DNA of 64,000 nucleotides from Halomonas sp. HL-93 (GCF_900086985.1 NZ_LT593974.1:2418001-2482000); one strand, 5' to 3'; positions 37,680 to 50,229 are shown, counted from the first letter of the stretch. Numbers and translations are program-made. Notes: generated by a model not told the origin, from the sequence alone.

Positions 37680-40600
37680 CGAGAACCTTCTAAAGTCACT
37701 TGCGGCGAGGCCCACGGCCCCTCCACACGGTAATAAATCGTGGTCGCCTGATCCAAGGCATCGCCAAACATCTGGTCGGCTAAAAACAGCGCGCCGCCCA
37801 CCACGGGGGCCCCAATAGCGATCGCCGCCATGGGCAAGCCCTGGCTTAGCGGTAATGCGACGCCAAGGCGTTGATCAAGTTCACGGTTCACCAAATCAAC
37901 GTCGCCACTAAGGGACAGCGTGGCGGCGGGCGCCTCAATTTGCAATGGACCGCGCAGCATAAGCTTACCTTCGGCGATATCCGCCGAGCCATGCACGCGA
38001 TCAAACGCCGTGCCTTGTCCGGTCACATCGGAAAAATCCAACCGCAAACGGCGTAAGATATTGTCAAAGTTCAACAGCCCCACTAAGCGGGCCGGTGCCG
38101 ATTCAAGGGTAAGAAAGCGACCATCGCGTATATCGGTGGTCATCTCCCCCCCGGCCTGGGCGAGATCCAACTGCCACGGAGCCCCCGGCCAGGCCAGTGT
38201 TGCATCCACCTGGGTGCTCCGGCTACGCATGGCCACCGGCTGGTCGAGATGCTCAAGCGCAGTGGCAATATTACCGCCCTTGATCGCCACTTCCGCACGG
38301 GTTTTGCTAGTGGCGGCGCCACCTTCCCAATGCAGCGCACCGGAAGCGGTTAGTTGGCCAAGCGTCAAGCCAACCGGTTCTAGCGAAATACCGTCACCAT
38401 CAGCTTGCCAGAAGGCTGTCAAAGGACCGATTCGCTTATTGTCGAGCAACATCTCGGACAAGCGTAAGCGGCCATTAGGAACATCGGCTAGCCACGCGGG
38501 CAATGCCATTGGTGTTGATGCTTCAGGTGTCGTTGTTTCAACCGACTCCGTCCAGGAAGACGGCATAGACACAATTTGCTGCTCGCTATTGCTTCCAGAC
38601 ACTGCATCAACAATGGGATCTAAAGAGAGCTGAGAGAGCGCAATATCCAAGGGCGTCGCCCCGCTGGGACGGTAATCAACCCGCCCTCGCACCAAATCGC
38701 TGTCGAGCATCAGCGACAAGTTGCTATCGTGCAGGTCGCCCTCGGCTGTGCCACCACCCAAGCAATCCTGCTTGTATACCACGCAAGACGTGGTGACACT
38801 CAACGAAAGCGGTGGCAACGCTGAGATAGACGCCTCTTCAGCGTCTATCTGGTCGCCGCCCTGAACGATGGGCGATAACGCAGTCTGCCAAGCGTCGATA
38901 TCTAACCGCTCAACATCGGCTGCCAACTGCCAGCCTGCAGTTTGGCGCCAGCTTTCCGTAGAACGCGATGCCCTACCCAGACGTACATTGCCCGCCAACT
39001 CCCCTCCGGCGGACTGGACATGCAAGTCAGCGATGTCAGCCAGACGGCTTTTAATGCGTAGAGGGTCCAGATCCGCCGTTAGTGTCCAGGGCCATGCCTG
39101 TTGCGCGCTTTTAGTAAAGGGGGCGGGTAGCTTAATAGCCATGCCTTGCCAGTCGCTTTCCAAGGCCAGTTTAGGCGCTGGCGATAACGTTAACCGCCCT
39201 TGCCAGGATGACCGGCCCTCGGCGAGCGCAGCCGCTGCTTCGGAGCTCAAACCTGCCAACCTTAGCAGTCCATCAGACGATGCCTCACCCTGCAGTTCGA
39301 CACCATCGCCTCGGGTATCAATCGCTGCTTCAATTACGCCGTCCCACAGCTGTCCGTTTAACTGGCCAATCAACGCGTTTTGCTCACCTTGTTGTTGCCA
39401 GGTGAGTTGTCCCTGCAGTGCCTCAATACGCGCGGCTAATTCGCCGTAACCCACTTGCATTTCTCTAGGTGCTGCGTTGACTTCCAAGGCGAGGTCATCT
39501 TCATTGTCCAGCGACATTGCAAGGGCGATATCGCCGTCGATATCGCCCTGTAAATCAAGCTGCTCAAGACCCGGCAGGTCACTATCGGGGATTGCCGTCA
39601 AGAAGGCTAACGCGTTTTGCCCACTCGCCTGCCACTGGCCAGAAAGGTTCAGGGCGTCATCTTGTAGTCGCAGCGCCCCATCCGAGAGCACGACTCCCTG
39701 ACTTTGTCCGCGCTCCACTTCAGCCATCAGATGGTCGTTTTGCCACTTCAAGCGCCCAGCCAAACCGTCAACTTGCGGCCAGTCAGGTGCAATGGGCAAA
39801 TAGCCATCACGCAATGTCAGATCAAGGTTGGTGCGCACCTCGTCACTGGCAACATCATCGCCTAAAGGCTGGCTAAGCTTTAGCGCCCCTTGTGTTACAT
39901 AGCCTCCAACATCGCTCTCCAGCCATTCGCGTAGCTCCGGCTCCAGCACCCTCATCGGCACCCACTGCGCGAGAGGGCGCTCCACTGCGTCGACATCCTG
40001 AAAATTGATATCCAGGCCAAAATTTCCTTGCTCCGCATCGGTAACTAATCCAAAGCCACCAGTGACGCGGGCACCGTCCCAAACGAGTGCGATATCGCGA
40101 CCGCTAACTAATGCCCGAGGGCCATCGTAAACCCACTCGACCTGTCCGGTGGCATGCTGCAATTGCATGGGGGCATCAAATAATTCAGGAAAGTAAAGCG
40201 TGCTTTCACGCTGGTTAGCAAACTGTACCCGCCCCCTGAAATCACGCGCCTGCACCCAGGCGTCCAACGGACCACCTCCCGGGGCCTGCTCCCAAGGCAA
40301 TGCTTCGAGGTTACTGATAGCCGCATCAATGCCCCACTCTCCTTCACGCTGACCAAGGCTCAGACCTTCTACTTGCCCCCGCGGGGCGAGCGTTTGCAAC
40401 ACGCGAGTGACTGACTCGGGCAACAAGATGTAGTCTCGCCAAGCGGCAAGCGACGCCAGCTCAAAGGCGCTAGTACGCAACTGCCAATCGTCCGGCTGGT
40501 GGGTCAAATACCAATGCCGGGGGAGCGCAGGACCTTCACTGACGCCCGTCGGCTCCGCCCACTCAACGTTTACTGCATTGCCTGTTAACCAGGCTTCTCC

Positions 40601-41551
40601 TCCATCACCGTCACGCTGCCACTGCCCTAGGGCTTCTACATCTTTCAACATGGCTCGCTGTACATCATGGCGTAGCGTTAACTGCGGTATATCTACCCCC
40701 ACCCGGGCCTGATCTAATTGCCCCTTGTACCACTGCCCCCAAAGCTTCGCATCGCCCCCCGCCTGGGTTATTTGCGGTATATACCCGGGGCGTAGCACAT
40801 CCGCCAGCAGCGCCAGATGGTCGAGTTGAATTTCCACATTCAGTGCAGCGGAAAAGTCTCGATAGCCTTCCTCACCTGGCTCAACTTCCGCCTGCATGTG
40901 CGCCATGGGCAACGGTCTGGAGGGCGTATCTTGCGTCTGATCAATGATATTAATACTGCCTTCAAGCAGAGTGCGTTGGTCGTCTCCCCCCAGCAGCAGC
41001 GTTGGCGCATGTAAGTCGACGGTATTGCGCTCACCGTGTAGTACGACACGGGTGTCTTCTACGCTCAACCGCTGGCGGAGAAGAATCCCTGTCCAGCGGT
41101 CCAGCGCGGCTAAATTGATGGCTGGCCGATCTTCCATTACAGGCAGTTTGGCCGGTGCTGGCCACCGCCATTCTTCACCAAACAGTCGGTAAAGATGAAA
41201 CTCAGTACCACGGATATCGGCGTCGTTGAAAATAGGCGTGAGCGCTTTGAGCGATGCCCAGACATCGAGTCGTAATTTGGCGTGGTCCAGCTTGAAAAGC
41301 GGGTAGCCATTGGGAGTTTGCGCGCTGACATCGCCCACCATGAGTTGGATATCATTGCGCTCAAAGGCTAGCGTCAGCCGTTCGATGTTGACCGGCACGC
41401 CTACCCTGGCTTCTAGCAATGCCTCAATACGCGGCGTCAGCGCATCCGCCTGGCTCATCGCCAAACGCAGCAGCAGCAGCACAATTGCCAGTGCCCCTAG
41501 CCACCACGCTGTCAACCTCAATGCAGTACGCACCACCGGGTGAATCGTCAT
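37676..41551 (-). CDS. yhdP: AsmA-like phospholipid transport protein YhdP
   Basis: Very large inner-membrane-anchored periplasmic protein, 1291 residues. E. coli YhdP, with TamB and YdbH, moves phospholipid to the outer membrane. One N-terminal helix (residues 12-31) is followed by more than a thousand residues of repeated beta-strand and groove sequence. The C-terminal AsmA-like region contains [35 protein letters not shown]. It lies between rng and tldD, the conserved place, with ATGA overlap to tldD. Confidence 0.93.
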   Translation of the reverse strand: MTIHPVVRTALRLTAWWLGALAIVLLLLRLAMSQADALTPRIEALLEARVGVPVNIERLTLAFERNDIQLMVGDVSAQTPNGYPLFKLDHAKLRLDVWASLKALTPIFNDADIRGTEFHLYRLFGEEWRWPAPAKLPVMEDRPAINLAALDRWTGILLRQRLSVEDTRVVLHGERNTVDLHAPTLLLGGDDQRTLLEGSINIIDQTQDTPSRPLPMAHMQAEVEPGEEGYRDFSAALNVEIQLDHLALLADVLRPGYIPQITQAGGDAKLWGQWYKGQLDQARVGVDIPQLTLRHDVQRAMLKDVEALGQWQRDGDGGEAWLTGNAVNVEWAEPTGVSEGPALPRHWYLTHQPDDWQLRTSAFELASLAAWRDYILLPESVTRVLQTLAPRGQVEGLSLGQREGEWGIDAAISNLEALPWEQAPGGGPLDAWVQARDFRGRVQFANQRESTLYFPELFDAPMQLQHATGQVEWVYDGPRALVSGRDIALVWDGARVTGGFGLVTDAEQGNFGLDINFQDVDAVERPLAQWVPMRVLEPELREWLESDVGGYVTQGALKLSQPLGDDVASDEVRTNLDLTLRDGYLPIAPDWPQVDGLAGRLKWQNDHLMAEVERGQSQGVVLSDGALRLQDDALNLSGQWQASGQNALAFLTAIPDSDLPGLEQLDLQGDIDGDIALAMSLDNEDDLALEVNAAPREMQVGYGELAARIEALQGQLTWQQQGEQNALIGQLNGQLWDGVIEAAIDTRGDGVELQGEASSDGLLRLAGLSSEAAAALAEGRSSWQGRLTLSPAPKLALESDWQGMAIKLPAPFTKSAQQAWPWTLTADLDPLRIKSRLADIADLHVQSAGGELAGNVRLGRASRSTESWRQTAGWQLAADVERLDIDAWQTALSPIVQGGDQIDAEEASISALPPLSLSVTTSCVVYKQDCLGGGTAEGDLHDSNLSLMLDSDLVRGRVDYRPSGATPLDIALSQLSLDPIVDAVSGSNSEQQIVSMPSSWTESVETTTPEASTPMALPAWLADVPNGRLRLSEMLLDNKRIGPLTAFWQADGDGISLEPVGLTLGQLTASGALHWEGGAATSKTRAEVAIKGGNIATALEHLDQPVAMRSRSTQVDATLAWPGAPWQLDLAQAGGEMTTDIRDGRFLTLESAPARLVGLLNFDNILRRLRLDFSDVTGQGTAFDRVHGSADIAEGKLMLRGPLQIEAPAATLSLSGDVDLVNRELDQRLGVALPLSQGLPMAAIAIGAPVVGGALFLADQMFGDALDQATTIYYRVEGPWASPQVTLEGSR

Positions 41552-41554
41552 GGA

Positions 41555-43018
41555 TTACATCAACACAATGTCATACTGCTCTTGAGAGTAGTGCTGCTCC
41601 ACTTGAAAGCGTATCGTCTTATTAATGAAGGTTTCCAAATCGGCCACGGCGGCCGACTCTTCATCTAATAAGCGGTCAACGACCGACTGGGAAGCCAACA
41701 CCATATACGTTTCGGCACTGTAGGCCCGTTCTTCGCGCAGAATCTCACGGAAGATTTCATAGCACACCGTTTCAGGCGTTTTGAGCGTTCCCCGACCGCT
41801 ACAGGTAGGACACGCCTCACATAGCGTTTGCTCAAGGCTTTCCCGTGTACGCTTACGGGTGAGTTGCACCAAGCCAAGCTCTGTGACCCCGGTACATTTC
41901 GTCTTGGCGTGATCGCGCTCCAGGGCCTTTTCAAGTACACGCAATACTTGCCGCTGGTGCTCGACATCTTCCATATCGATAAAGTCGATAATAATGATGC
42001 CGCCTAGATTACGCAGCCGCAGTTGTCGCGCTATGGCCGTTGCCGCTTCCAGGTTGGTCTTAAATATAGTTTCTTCCAGGTTGCGATGCCCGACATAGCC
42101 CCCGGTGTTGACGTCGATGGTGGTCATCGCCTCCGTGGGGTCAATCACCAAGTAACCACCCGACTTCAACTGTACTTTTCGTCCCAGCGCCTTTTGTATT
42201 TCATCTTCGACGCTGTACAGGTCAAATATAGGCCTTTCGCCGGGATAATACTCGATGCGATCCACCGCGTCGGGCATAAACTCCTCTGCAAACTCCACCA
42301 ACTTGACGAAATTCTCACGGGAATCGATGCGGATTTTTTCGATATCATCGCGCATCACATCCCTTAACGTTCGCATAAATAACGGCAAATCGTCGTAAAT
42401 GACCGTCGAGGGGGCCGCGGTAATTTTTCGCTCACTAACTTTGCGCCATAGCCGCAGCAAAAAATGCATATCACCGATGAGTTCCTCATCGCCGACACCT
42501 TCAGCCGCGGTGCGGACGATAAAACCGCCGACAACGTCTAAGGTTTGTTCGCCAATGCTGCTATCCAGTAATGCTTTCAGCCGCTCGCGCTCACGCTCAT
42601 CTTCGATTCGCTGTGAAACGCCATGGTGAGGGGAATCGGGCATATAGACGAGATAGCGCGACGGAACTGAGAGATGAGTCGTCAGCCGGGCGCCCTTACT
42701 GCCAATGGGGTCTTTGGTGACCTGCACGACCAGCGCCTGACCTTCGTGAAGCAGTTGCCCGATCGTTTGCTGCTCTTCGACCGGCGTGCCGGGCGGCATC
42801 ACTTCGTGGGCGTGGATAAAGGCAGCACGCTCGAGGCCAATATCAACAAAGGCAGCCTGCATTCCAGGCAGCACACGGACAATTTTGCCTTTGTAGATAT
42901 TGCCGACAATGCCACGCCGACGAGAGCGCTCGATTAACGCCTCTTGAAGAACGCCATTTTCGACCAGGGCTACGCGGGTCTCCATCGGCGTTAAATTAAT
43001 CAGAACCTCACCGCTCAT
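41555..43018 (-). CDS. rng: Ribonuclease G
   Basis: Endoribonuclease that matures the 5' end of 16S rRNA and degrades some mRNAs. The 487 residues have an N-terminal S1 domain (residues about 38-120), the 5' sensor and DNase I-like catalytic region with GGIIIIDFIDMED, and the zinc-link CPTCSGRG. It lacks the long C-terminal scaffold of RNase E, consistent with RNase G. It lies 3 bases upstream of yhdP and follows maf. Confidence 0.97.
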   Translation of the reverse strand: MSGEVLINLTPMETRVALVENGVLQEALIERSRRRGIVGNIYKGKIVRVLPGMQAAFVDIGLERAAFIHAHEVMPPGTPVEEQQTIGQLLHEGQALVVQVTKDPIGSKGARLTTHLSVPSRYLVYMPDSPHHGVSQRIEDERERERLKALLDSSIGEQTLDVVGGFIVRTAAEGVGDEELIGDMHFLLRLWRKVSERKITAAPSTVIYDDLPLFMRTLRDVMRDDIEKIRIDSRENFVKLVEFAEEFMPDAVDRIEYYPGERPIFDLYSVEDEIQKALGRKVQLKSGGYLVIDPTEAMTTIDVNTGGYVGHRNLEETIFKTNLEAATAIARQLRLRNLGGIIIIDFIDMEDVEHQRQVLRVLEKALERDHAKTKCTGVTELGLVQLTRKRTRESLEQTLCEACPTCSGRGTLKTPETVCYEIFREILREERAYSAETYMVLASQSVVDRLLDEESAAVADLETFINKTIRFQVEQHYSQEQYDIVLM

Positions 43019-43036
43019 GCAAAAATCCTTGTGGGT

Positions 43037-43636
43037 TTACGCGGGTAAATATCCATCCCATAACGGTACCCCCTGTCGACGCAGCAAGCACGCTGTTTCA
43101 AATAATGGCAGCCCCACCACTGCCGAATAGCTGCCTTCAATTCCTGCCACAAACACCGCTGCCATGCCTTGGATGGCATAGCCGCCCGCTTTGCCCTGAG
43201 GCTCAGAGGTACGCCAGTAAGCGGCTATCTCAGCGTCACTGATGTTACGCAGTGTCACACGCGTCTCCACACAGCACGTCAAAACGCCCTCTGGCCCTAT
43301 CACTGCAACACCGGTCAACACCTCGTGTTGTCGTCCTGAAAGCCGCCGCAACATAGCCGCGGCGTGCTGTTCATCCGCGGGTTTGCCTAAAATCTGCCCA
43401 TCAATGACTACTGCCGTGTCTGAGCCTAATGTAGGCAGAGATGTCATGGGCGTTGCGGCTTGCGCTTTGGCCTCTGCCAAACGCCTCACATAGCGCTCAG
43501 CAGGCTCATTCGTTAATGGGGTTTCATCAATATCGCAGGACTGTATCTGTACCGATACGCCTATCGATGCGAGCAAAGACCGCCGCCGCGGCGACGCTGA
43601 CGCTAGGCATAAAACCGGCGCTGACTCCAACGACAT
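43037..43636 (-). CDS. maf: Maf family nucleoside-triphosphate pyrophosphatase (YhdE type)
   Basis: Housecleaning enzyme; the YhdE branch hydrolyses dTTP, UTP and modified pyrimidine nucleotides. The ATG at 43636 with GGAG upstream gives 199 residues. Motifs are LASASPRRRSLL near the N-terminus, LGSDTAVVIDGQILGKP with the catalytic Asp, and GKAGGYAIQGMAAVFV. Placement between mreD and rng matches E. coli yhdE. Confidence 0.95.
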   Translation of the reverse strand: MSLESAPVLCLASASPRRRSLLASIGVSVQIQSCDIDETPLTNEPAERYVRRLAEAKAQAATPMTSLPTLGSDTAVVIDGQILGKPADEQHAAAMLRRLSGRQHEVLTGVAVIGPEGVLTCCVETRVTLRNISDAEIAAYWRTSEPQGKAGGYAIQGMAAVFVAGIEGSYSAVVGLPLFETACLLRRQGVPLWDGYLPA

Positions 43637-43690
43637 ACATGCTCCAACTTGATCACTCAAAAGCACCCTTACAGCTCATCTTGAGACGTA

Positions 43691-44179
43691 TCAAGAACTG
43701 GCAAAACGACGCTGTAACGCAGCAAACATGGTCGCAAGCCAAGGCCATAAAACCGCGCTAACCAACGACGAGGTTAAAAATGCCAAATGAATGGAAAAAT
43801 CACCTACCAGGCTGCGCACCCACTGATTAATCAACTGCACCAACCCCAATAGCACCAGTACTAGCAGCGCTTGTTGGAGCAATGAATAGGCTCGGAACCT
43901 GGCATAAACCAACGCGCACAGAAACGCTAACAATGAAAACATGATGGCATGCTGACCTAAGGGCGTTCCCTCGATAAGATCCAGCAGAATGCCCAGCACG
44001 AAGCCGTGAAAAACGCCTACTTGATCCGGCTCGCGCATACACCAGTAAATCAGCATCAGTCCCAGCCACTCAGGGCGAAATATCTGCCAGCCGTCGGCCA
44101 ACGGCATCACCTGCAGACACAGTGCCAACAGCAAGGTCAACCAAATAACCACCAAGGGTGTCACCGGGATGCGGGGCAT
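43691..44179 (-). CDS. mreD: Rod-shape determining protein MreD
   Basis: Multi-spanning inner-membrane protein of the elongasome. The 162 residues are mostly hydrophobic with about five membrane helices; FRPEWLGLMLIYWCMREPDQVGVFHGFVLGILLDLIEGTPLGQHA is the conserved core. The start overlaps the mreC stop by one base. Confidence 0.93.
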   Translation of the reverse strand: MPRIPVTPLVVIWLTLLLALCLQVMPLADGWQIFRPEWLGLMLIYWCMREPDQVGVFHGFVLGILLDLIEGTPLGQHAIMFSLLAFLCALVYARFRAYSLLQQALLVLVLLGLVQLINQWVRSLVGDFSIHLAFLTSSLVSAVLWPWLATMFAALQRRFASS

Positions 44180-45123
44180 TAGGGCACCTCCTGAGATAAC
44201 GATGTATCGTCGGGATTAACTACCTGGTGTGCACTACGTAACGCCTCGACCGAGACCCTTAGGGTGTCGTCCCACTGTTGCTCATCAGGAGACACCTGCG
44301 GCGGCGGTGAAAGTAACAGGAAATGACGCGAGCGTTTTAACTGCGCCATGGGCTCCGCTGTCACTTTGGCAAACGGTTGGCCAGGGTCATGTTCCACCTC
44401 GGTGACACGGGCAACAGGGTAACCAGGCGGGAATCGCCCAGCCAAGCCTGATGTGGTCAGCACGTCCCCTTCACGAATATCTGCTGTGTTCGGGACATGT
44501 AATACGTTCACCCGGCCATAGCGGCCCGCTCCCTGGACGATGAAGCGCAACCCGTTACGATTGACCTGCACTGGCAAGGCATGACTGGCATCAGCCAGCA
44601 AAAGCACGCGACTGGAATACGTCGAAACGGCCGTCACCTGACCGACAAGCCCCGTCGCATCAATCACCGGCTGACCCACATAAGCCCCATGACGGTGACC
44701 GCGGTCTACCACCATTTGATGGCTGAAGGGATCGTTATCAAGCGACAGCAGCTCGGCGGTCATGTAGGGGATATCACGCTGCTTAGCGGCATCCAGCAAA
44801 CGTCGCAGTTCGGCGTTTTCCTTGGTGAGATTGGCCATCTGCTGACCGCGATGCGATAGCGTCAAGATTTGTTCACGCAGGCGCCGATTTTCATCGACAA
44901 GCGCTTGCTGGTCGGAAAACGCCAGCGACCCCCAATCCAAAAAACGGCTCGGCACTCCGACCACCCATTGGATGGGAGCCACCACCATAGACATCTGGGC
45001 GCGCACGTTTTCCATGCGCGTGAAACGCTGGTCGACAAACATCAGCGCACTAGCAATCAGCACGCAAAAAAACAGCCGATATCCCGGTAACGGACCGTGC
45101 GAAAACAGCGGCTTGATAGGCAA
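44179..45123 (-). CDS. mreC: Rod-shape determining protein MreC
   Basis: Bitopic protein that activates PBP2 and RodA in the elongasome. The 314 residues have an N-terminal helix (about 14-30), a coiled coil (LSHRGQQMANLTKENAELRRLLDAAKQ) and the periplasmic beta-barrel domain. The apparent start is TTG at 45123, because the following IKPLFSHGPLPGYRL matches the start of other MreC proteins and no ATG or GTG lies nearby; the next ATG would remove half the membrane helix. The ribosome site (GGGGGA) is very close to the start codon. It follows mreB by 24 bases. Confidence 0.92.
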   Translation of the reverse strand: MPIKPLFSHGPLPGYRLFFCVLIASALMFVDQRFTRMENVRAQMSMVVAPIQWVVGVPSRFLDWGSLAFSDQQALVDENRRLREQILTLSHRGQQMANLTKENAELRRLLDAAKQRDIPYMTAELLSLDNDPFSHQMVVDRGHRHGAYVGQPVIDATGLVGQVTAVSTYSSRVLLLADASHALPVQVNRNGLRFIVQGAGRYGRVNVLHVPNTADIREGDVLTTSGLAGRFPPGYPVARVTEVEHDPGQPFAKVTAEPMAQLKRSRHFLLLSPPPQVSPDEQQWDDTLRVSVEALRSAHQVVNPDDTSLSQEVP

Positions 45124-45147
45124 ATCCCCCGCAATTAACCGCTGCGA

Positions 45148-46197
<1,050 letters not shown>

Positions 46198-46324
46198 CTA
46201 GTGCAGACTGGGAACCCTGTGCGGATGCAAACGGTATCACCGCAACCCCCTGGCAGCAAGCACGAGTCTCGCTAAACACTGCCCGTGCGTGCCAAGATGT
46301 GGTACCTTTTGCGGTTATTTTCCA

Positions 46325-46383
46325 CGTCTGCAACACAAGACGTTATTTCGATGACTGTCTGTATACCGCGTTACACGGTATAT
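46325..46383 (+). promoter_or_regulatory. Two inverted repeats upstream of gatC
   Basis: ACGTCT with AGACGT (46325-46344, 8-base loop) and TATACCG with CGGTATA (46363-46383, 7-base loop) are both perfect. They lie 30 to 90 bases before gatC and could be hairpins in its leader or operators in the gatC-mreB divergent region. No convincing paired promoter hexamers were found. Confidence 0.4.
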
Positions 46384-46414
46384 GTTCCATCACCTTCGCG
46401 AGGAATTTCCGATC

Positions 46415-46702
46415 ATGGCGCTTGAAGACTCCCATGTGCGCCGGGCCGCCCACTTAGCCCGACTCGCCGTTAGCGATGACCAAGCCAGCGGCTTCGTAGA
46501 GGACCTGAGCAGAATTTTGGACATGGTCGACCAACTACAAGGCGTCGATACCGAAGGCGTCGCGCCGCTGGCCCACCCGCTCGATGCCACCCAGCGCCTG
46601 CGTGCCGACGAAGTCACCGAATCCAATCAGCGTGACACTTTCCAGCGCTGCGCGCCAGCGGTGGAAAATGGCCTTTATTTGGTGCCCCGCGTGGTTGAGT
46701 AA
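46415..46702 (+). CDS. gatC: Asp-tRNA(Asn)/Glu-tRNA(Gln) amidotransferase subunit C
   Basis: Smallest subunit of the GatCAB amidotransferase; it stabilises GatA and the GatA-GatB interface. The ATG at 46415 gives 95 residues ([22 protein letters not shown]), with the late [20 protein letters not shown] typical of GatC. An upstream in-frame ATG at 46382 overlaps the second inverted repeat and is less likely. gatA follows after 67 bases. Confidence 0.94.
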   Translation: MALEDSHVRRAAHLARLAVSDDQASGFVEDLSRILDMVDQLQGVDTEGVAPLAHPLDATQRLRADEVTESNQRDTFQRCAPAVENGLYLVPRVVE

Positions 46703-46769
46703 TTTATCGCCTGAGCATTAGCGGGCTTTTTTTACCTTTATTTTTCGCTTCGAACGGAGCCCTCAGGTC

Positions 46770-48230
46770 ATGCACGACAAGACACTGACGCAACTCGCCA
46801 ACTCGTTAGACAGCGGTGAGCTGTCTAGCCGCGAGCTAACCGAGCACTACCTGCAACGCATCCAGCAATACGGCACCACGCTGAACAGCTTTATTACCGT
46901 GACTGCCGATCAAGCCCTTGAGCAAGCCGATGCCGCCGACCAGGCGCGTGCCAAGGGAGCGGCGAGCTTGTTAACAGGCCTGCCGTTGGCACTGAAAGAT
47001 ATTTTTTGCACCCAGGGGGTTAAAACCAGCTGCGGCTCCAAGATGCTGGATAACTTTAATGCGCCTTACGATGCGACAGTGGTGGAAAAGCTCAAGGCGG
47101 CGGGCACTGTCACGCTCGGCAAGACCAACATGGATGAGTTTGCCATGGGCTCATCCAATGAAAACAGCTACTACGGGCCGGTTAAGAACCCCTGGGATCT
47201 CACTGCTGTGCCCGGCGGAAGCTCGGGGGGCAGCGCGGCCGCCGTCGCCGCGGGGCTAACCCCGGCAGCCCTGGGCACCGATACCGGCGGTTCGATCCGT
47301 CAACCGGCCGCGTTTTGCGGCATTACCGGCCTCAAGCCCACCTATGGCCGCGTTTCGCGCTATGGAATGATCGCCTACGCCTCAAGCCTTGATCAGGCGG
47401 GCCCCATGGCGCGCAGCGCCGAAGACTGCGCGCACCTGCTTAACGTCATGGCCGGTCACGACGTGCGCGACTCCACCAGTGTGGCCCGTGGCGTGCCCGA
47501 CTACGCGGAAACGCTCAACGCGCCACTTTCCGGGCTAAAAATCGGCCTGCCCAAGGAGTACTTCGGCGATGGCCTGGCCCCCGAGGTCGAAAAAGCCGTC
47601 CGTGAAGCGGTCAACGTCTACGAGTCATTGGGCGCCACAGTGCGCGAGGTCAGCCTGCCGCACACCCACTACGCTATTCCCGCCTATTACGTAATCGCTC
47701 CTGCCGAAGCGTCCTCCAACCTGTCGCGTTTCGACGGCGTACGCTTCGGCCACCGCTGCGAGAACCCAAGCGACCTGATCGATCTTTACAAGCGTTCGCG
47801 GGCCGAAGGATTCGGCGAGGAAGTCCAGCGCCGCATCCTGATCGGTACCCATACGCTGTCAGAAGGCTTCTTTGATGCTTACTACACCAAAGCGCAGAAA
47901 GTTCGCCGCCTGATTCGCCAGGACTTCCTGGACGCCTTTGAAGACGTCGATGTACTGATGGGCCCCGCCTCGCCGACGCCGGCCTTCGACCTGGGGGCCA
48001 AGAAGGACCCGGTGTCGATGTACCTGCAGGACATCTATACCATCGCGGTGAACCTGGCGGGCATTCCCGGCATCAGCGTACCGGCCGGCTTCGCCGGGGG
48101 CCGCCCGATCGGCCTACAAATTCTCGGCACCCACTTCGCCGAGGCCCAACTGTTGAATGTCGCCCACCAGTTCCAGCAAGCCACTGATTGGCACACACAA
48201 CGTCCTGCTTTTGTCGAGGAGAGCGCCTAA
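46770..48230 (+). CDS. gatA: Asp-tRNA(Asn)/Glu-tRNA(Gln) amidotransferase subunit A
   Basis: Amidase subunit that generates ammonia from glutamine for transamidation of misacylated tRNA. The 486 residues carry the amidase catalytic triad Lys76 (LALKDIF), Ser151 ([14 protein letters not shown]) and Ser175 ([10 protein letters not shown]). The stop overlaps the gatB start by one base (TAATG). Wobble positions look richer in G and C here than in the flanking mre genes, by eye. Confidence 0.97.
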   Translation: MHDKTLTQLANSLDSGELSSRELTEHYLQRIQQYGTTLNSFITVTADQALEQADAADQARAKGAASLLTGLPLALKDIFCTQGVKTSCGSKMLDNFNAPYDATVVEKLKAAGTVTLGKTNMDEFAMGSSNENSYYGPVKNPWDLTAVPGGSSGGSAAAVAAGLTPAALGTDTGGSIRQPAAFCGITGLKPTYGRVSRYGMIAYASSLDQAGPMARSAEDCAHLLNVMAGHDVRDSTSVARGVPDYAETLNAPLSGLKIGLPKEYFGDGLAPEVEKAVREAVNVYESLGATVREVSLPHTHYAIPAYYVIAPAEASSNLSRFDGVRFGHRCENPSDLIDLYKRSRAEGFGEEVQRRILIGTHTLSEGFFDAYYTKAQKVRRLIRQDFLDAFEDVDVLMGPASPTPAFDLGAKKDPVSMYLQDIYTIAVNLAGIPGISVPAGFAGGRPIGLQILGTHFAEAQLLNVAHQFQQATDWHTQRPAFVEESA

Positions 48231-49684
48231 TGCAATGGGAAACCGTGATTGGGCTTGAAGTCCACGTTCAGCTCGCCACCCACTCGAAGATTTTTTCCGG
48301 CGCCTCAACGGCGTTTGGCGCTGAGCCAAACAGCCAGGCTTGCGCGGTCGACCTCGGTCTACCCGGCGTGCTGCCAGTGCTCAACGAGCAGGCGGTGGCC
48401 ATGGCGGTGCAGTTTGGTCTGGCGGTGCACGCCGACATCGCTGAAGTATCGGTGTTCGATCGCAAAAACTACTTTTATCCGGATTTGCCCAAGGGCTATC
48501 AAACCAGCCAGATGTACCACCCCATCGTCGGTCCCGGCGAGGTGGAGATCACCCTGGACGACGACACCACCAAACGGATTCGCATCCACCATGCGCATCT
48601 GGAAGAAGACGCGGGTAAATCGCTGCACGAAGATTTCCACGGCATGACCGGGATTGACTTGAACCGTGCCGGGACACCACTGCTGGAGATCGTTTCCGAG
48701 CCGGATATGCGCAGTGCCAAAGAAGCGGCCGCTTACCTGAAAGCGATCCATTCAATTGTTACCTATCTGGGCATTTCCGACGGCAACATGGCCGAAGGCT
48801 CGATGCGCTGCGACGTTAACGTCTCGGTACGCCCCAAGGGCCAGGAAGCCTTTGGCACCCGGGCCGAGATCAAAAACGTCAACTCCTTCCGCTTTGTGGA
48901 GCGCGCCATTGCCTTTGAAGTTGAGCGTCAGATTGAGCTGATTGAAGACGGCGGCAAGGTGATTCAGGAAACGCGCCTATTCGACCCTGAGCGCGACGAG
49001 ACGCGCAGCATGCGCACCAAGGAAGAAGCCAACGACTACCGTTACTTCCCCTGCCCTGATTTGCTGCCGGTGGTACTCGACCAGGCCTACCTGGACCATT
49101 TGCGCGGCCAACTGCCCGAGCTGCCCGCTGACAAGCGCGAGCGTTTCCAACACGCGCTGGGCTTATCGGCCTACGATGCGGCGGTGCTTTCCGCCAGCCG
49201 CGACATGGCAGAATATTTCGAGGAAGTCCATCGCGTGTGTGGCGACGCCAAACAGGCAGCCAACTGGGTGCAGGGCGAGCTATCCGGTGCGCTCAACCGC
49301 GAAAGCTTAAACATCACCGACAGCCCGGTCTCGGCCGCACAGCTAGGAGGACTAGTGAAGCGCGTGCTCGACGACACCATCAACGGCAAAGCCGCCAAGC
49401 AGGTCTTCCAGGCACTGTGGCACGGTGAGGGCGACAGCGCCGATGCGGTTATCGAGGCCAAGGGCCTGAAGCAGGTGACTGACAGCGGCGCTATCGAAGC
49501 GATGATCGACCAGGTGATCGCCGATAACCCCGCCCAGGTCGCGCAGTATCGCGACGCTGAGCCCGAGAAGCGCGGCAAGATGATCGGCTACTTTGTGGGC
49601 CAGGTGATGAAGGCTTCGCGAGGCACGGCCAACCCGCAGCAGGTGAACGGCTTGCTAAAGGAAAAGCTCGACGCGCTACTTTAG
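48230..49684 (+). CDS. gatB: Asp-tRNA(Asn)/Glu-tRNA(Gln) amidotransferase subunit B
   Basis: tRNA-binding kinase-like subunit of GatCAB. The ATG at 48230 gives 484 residues: N-terminal cradle domain starting [13 protein letters not shown], the [19 protein letters not shown] motif, [12 protein letters not shown], a helical domain and a C-terminal YqeY-like tail ([23 protein letters not shown]) that recognises the tRNA elbow. It ends the operon before a strong terminator. Confidence 0.97.
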   Translation: MQWETVIGLEVHVQLATHSKIFSGASTAFGAEPNSQACAVDLGLPGVLPVLNEQAVAMAVQFGLAVHADIAEVSVFDRKNYFYPDLPKGYQTSQMYHPIVGPGEVEITLDDDTTKRIRIHHAHLEEDAGKSLHEDFHGMTGIDLNRAGTPLLEIVSEPDMRSAKEAAAYLKAIHSIVTYLGISDGNMAEGSMRCDVNVSVRPKGQEAFGTRAEIKNVNSFRFVERAIAFEVERQIELIEDGGKVIQETRLFDPERDETRSMRTKEEANDYRYFPCPDLLPVVLDQAYLDHLRGQLPELPADKRERFQHALGLSAYDAAVLSASRDMAEYFEEVHRVCGDAKQAANWVQGELSGALNRESLNITDSPVSAAQLGGLVKRVLDDTINGKAAKQVFQALWHGEGDSADAVIEAKGLKQVTDSGAIEAMIDQVIADNPAQVAQYRDAEPEKRGKMIGYFVGQVMKASRGTANPQQVNGLLKEKLDALL

Positions 49685-49702
49685 GTCCAGGTTTTTCATC
49701 AT

Positions 49703-49733
49703 AAAAAAACGGCCGCGCTTGCGGCCGTTTTTT
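49703..49733. terminator. Bidirectional terminator between gatB and sixA
   Basis: AAAACGGCCGC pairs with GCGGCCGTTTT around a short GCTT loop, with A and T runs on both sides. It serves gatCAB on the plus strand and the gpsA-sixA unit on the minus strand. Confidence 0.9.
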
Positions 49734-49734
49734 G

Positions 49735-50229
49735 TTACCTCAGCTGACCGGGATGCACAAAGCGTTTCAAGTGGGCACAACCTGACGCCCATACTGGTGC
49801 GGTCAACTCGGCAACCCCCGCGGTGGGAAAACCGATACCGCGAGCCGTGTGACCTTCCACCAACATTGCGGCAAGCTCTCCCACCAGCGGCATATGGCTG
49901 ACCAGAATCAGTTGCTTATCGGTTTGCGTAAGCAGCCACTCAATGACCGCTTCAGGTGCATCGTCCGGGGTAATTAGCGGCAGGGTTTCAACCGGCACCG
50001 ACAAGGCCTCGCCCAGCCGCGTGGCTGTCTGTTGAGCACGACGATAGGGGCTAGCCAGCAGCCTCGGCGATGACCCAGCCTGCGCCGCTACATACGCCGC
50101 CAGCCACTCCGCCATTTTTTCCACTTCACGCTCGCCTTGCAGTGTCAGCCTCCGCTGCTCATCAGGGCGCCCGGGCCCCGCTTCGCCGTGGCGCATGACC
50201 CAAAGGCGATATGTAGATGAATTACTCAT
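49735..50229 (-). CDS. sixA: Phosphohistidine phosphatase SixA
   Basis: Histidine-phosphatase-superfamily enzyme; E. coli SixA dephosphorylates phosphohistidine, including that of NPr in the nitrogen PTS. The ATG at 50229 ([18 protein letters not shown]) gives 164 residues with the catalytic RHG motif and the later [12 protein letters not shown] histidine. It overlaps the gpsA end by 8 bases. Its known substrate NPr is encoded at 33975-34244. Confidence 0.92.
   Translation of the reverse strand: MSNSSTYRLWVMRHGEAGPGRPDEQRRLTLQGEREVEKMAEWLAAYVAAQAGSSPRLLASPYRRAQQTATRLGEALSVPVETLPLITPDDAPEAVIEWLLTQTDKQLILVSHMPLVGELAAMLVEGHTARGIGFPTAGVAELTAPVWASGCAHLKRFVHPGQLR

Noticed and set aside
38868..39449. 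193-codon open frame opposite yhdP
   Set aside because: Its Ser-, Arg- and Ala-rich composition and lack of signals are typical of antisense frames; yhdP is clearly the coding strand.
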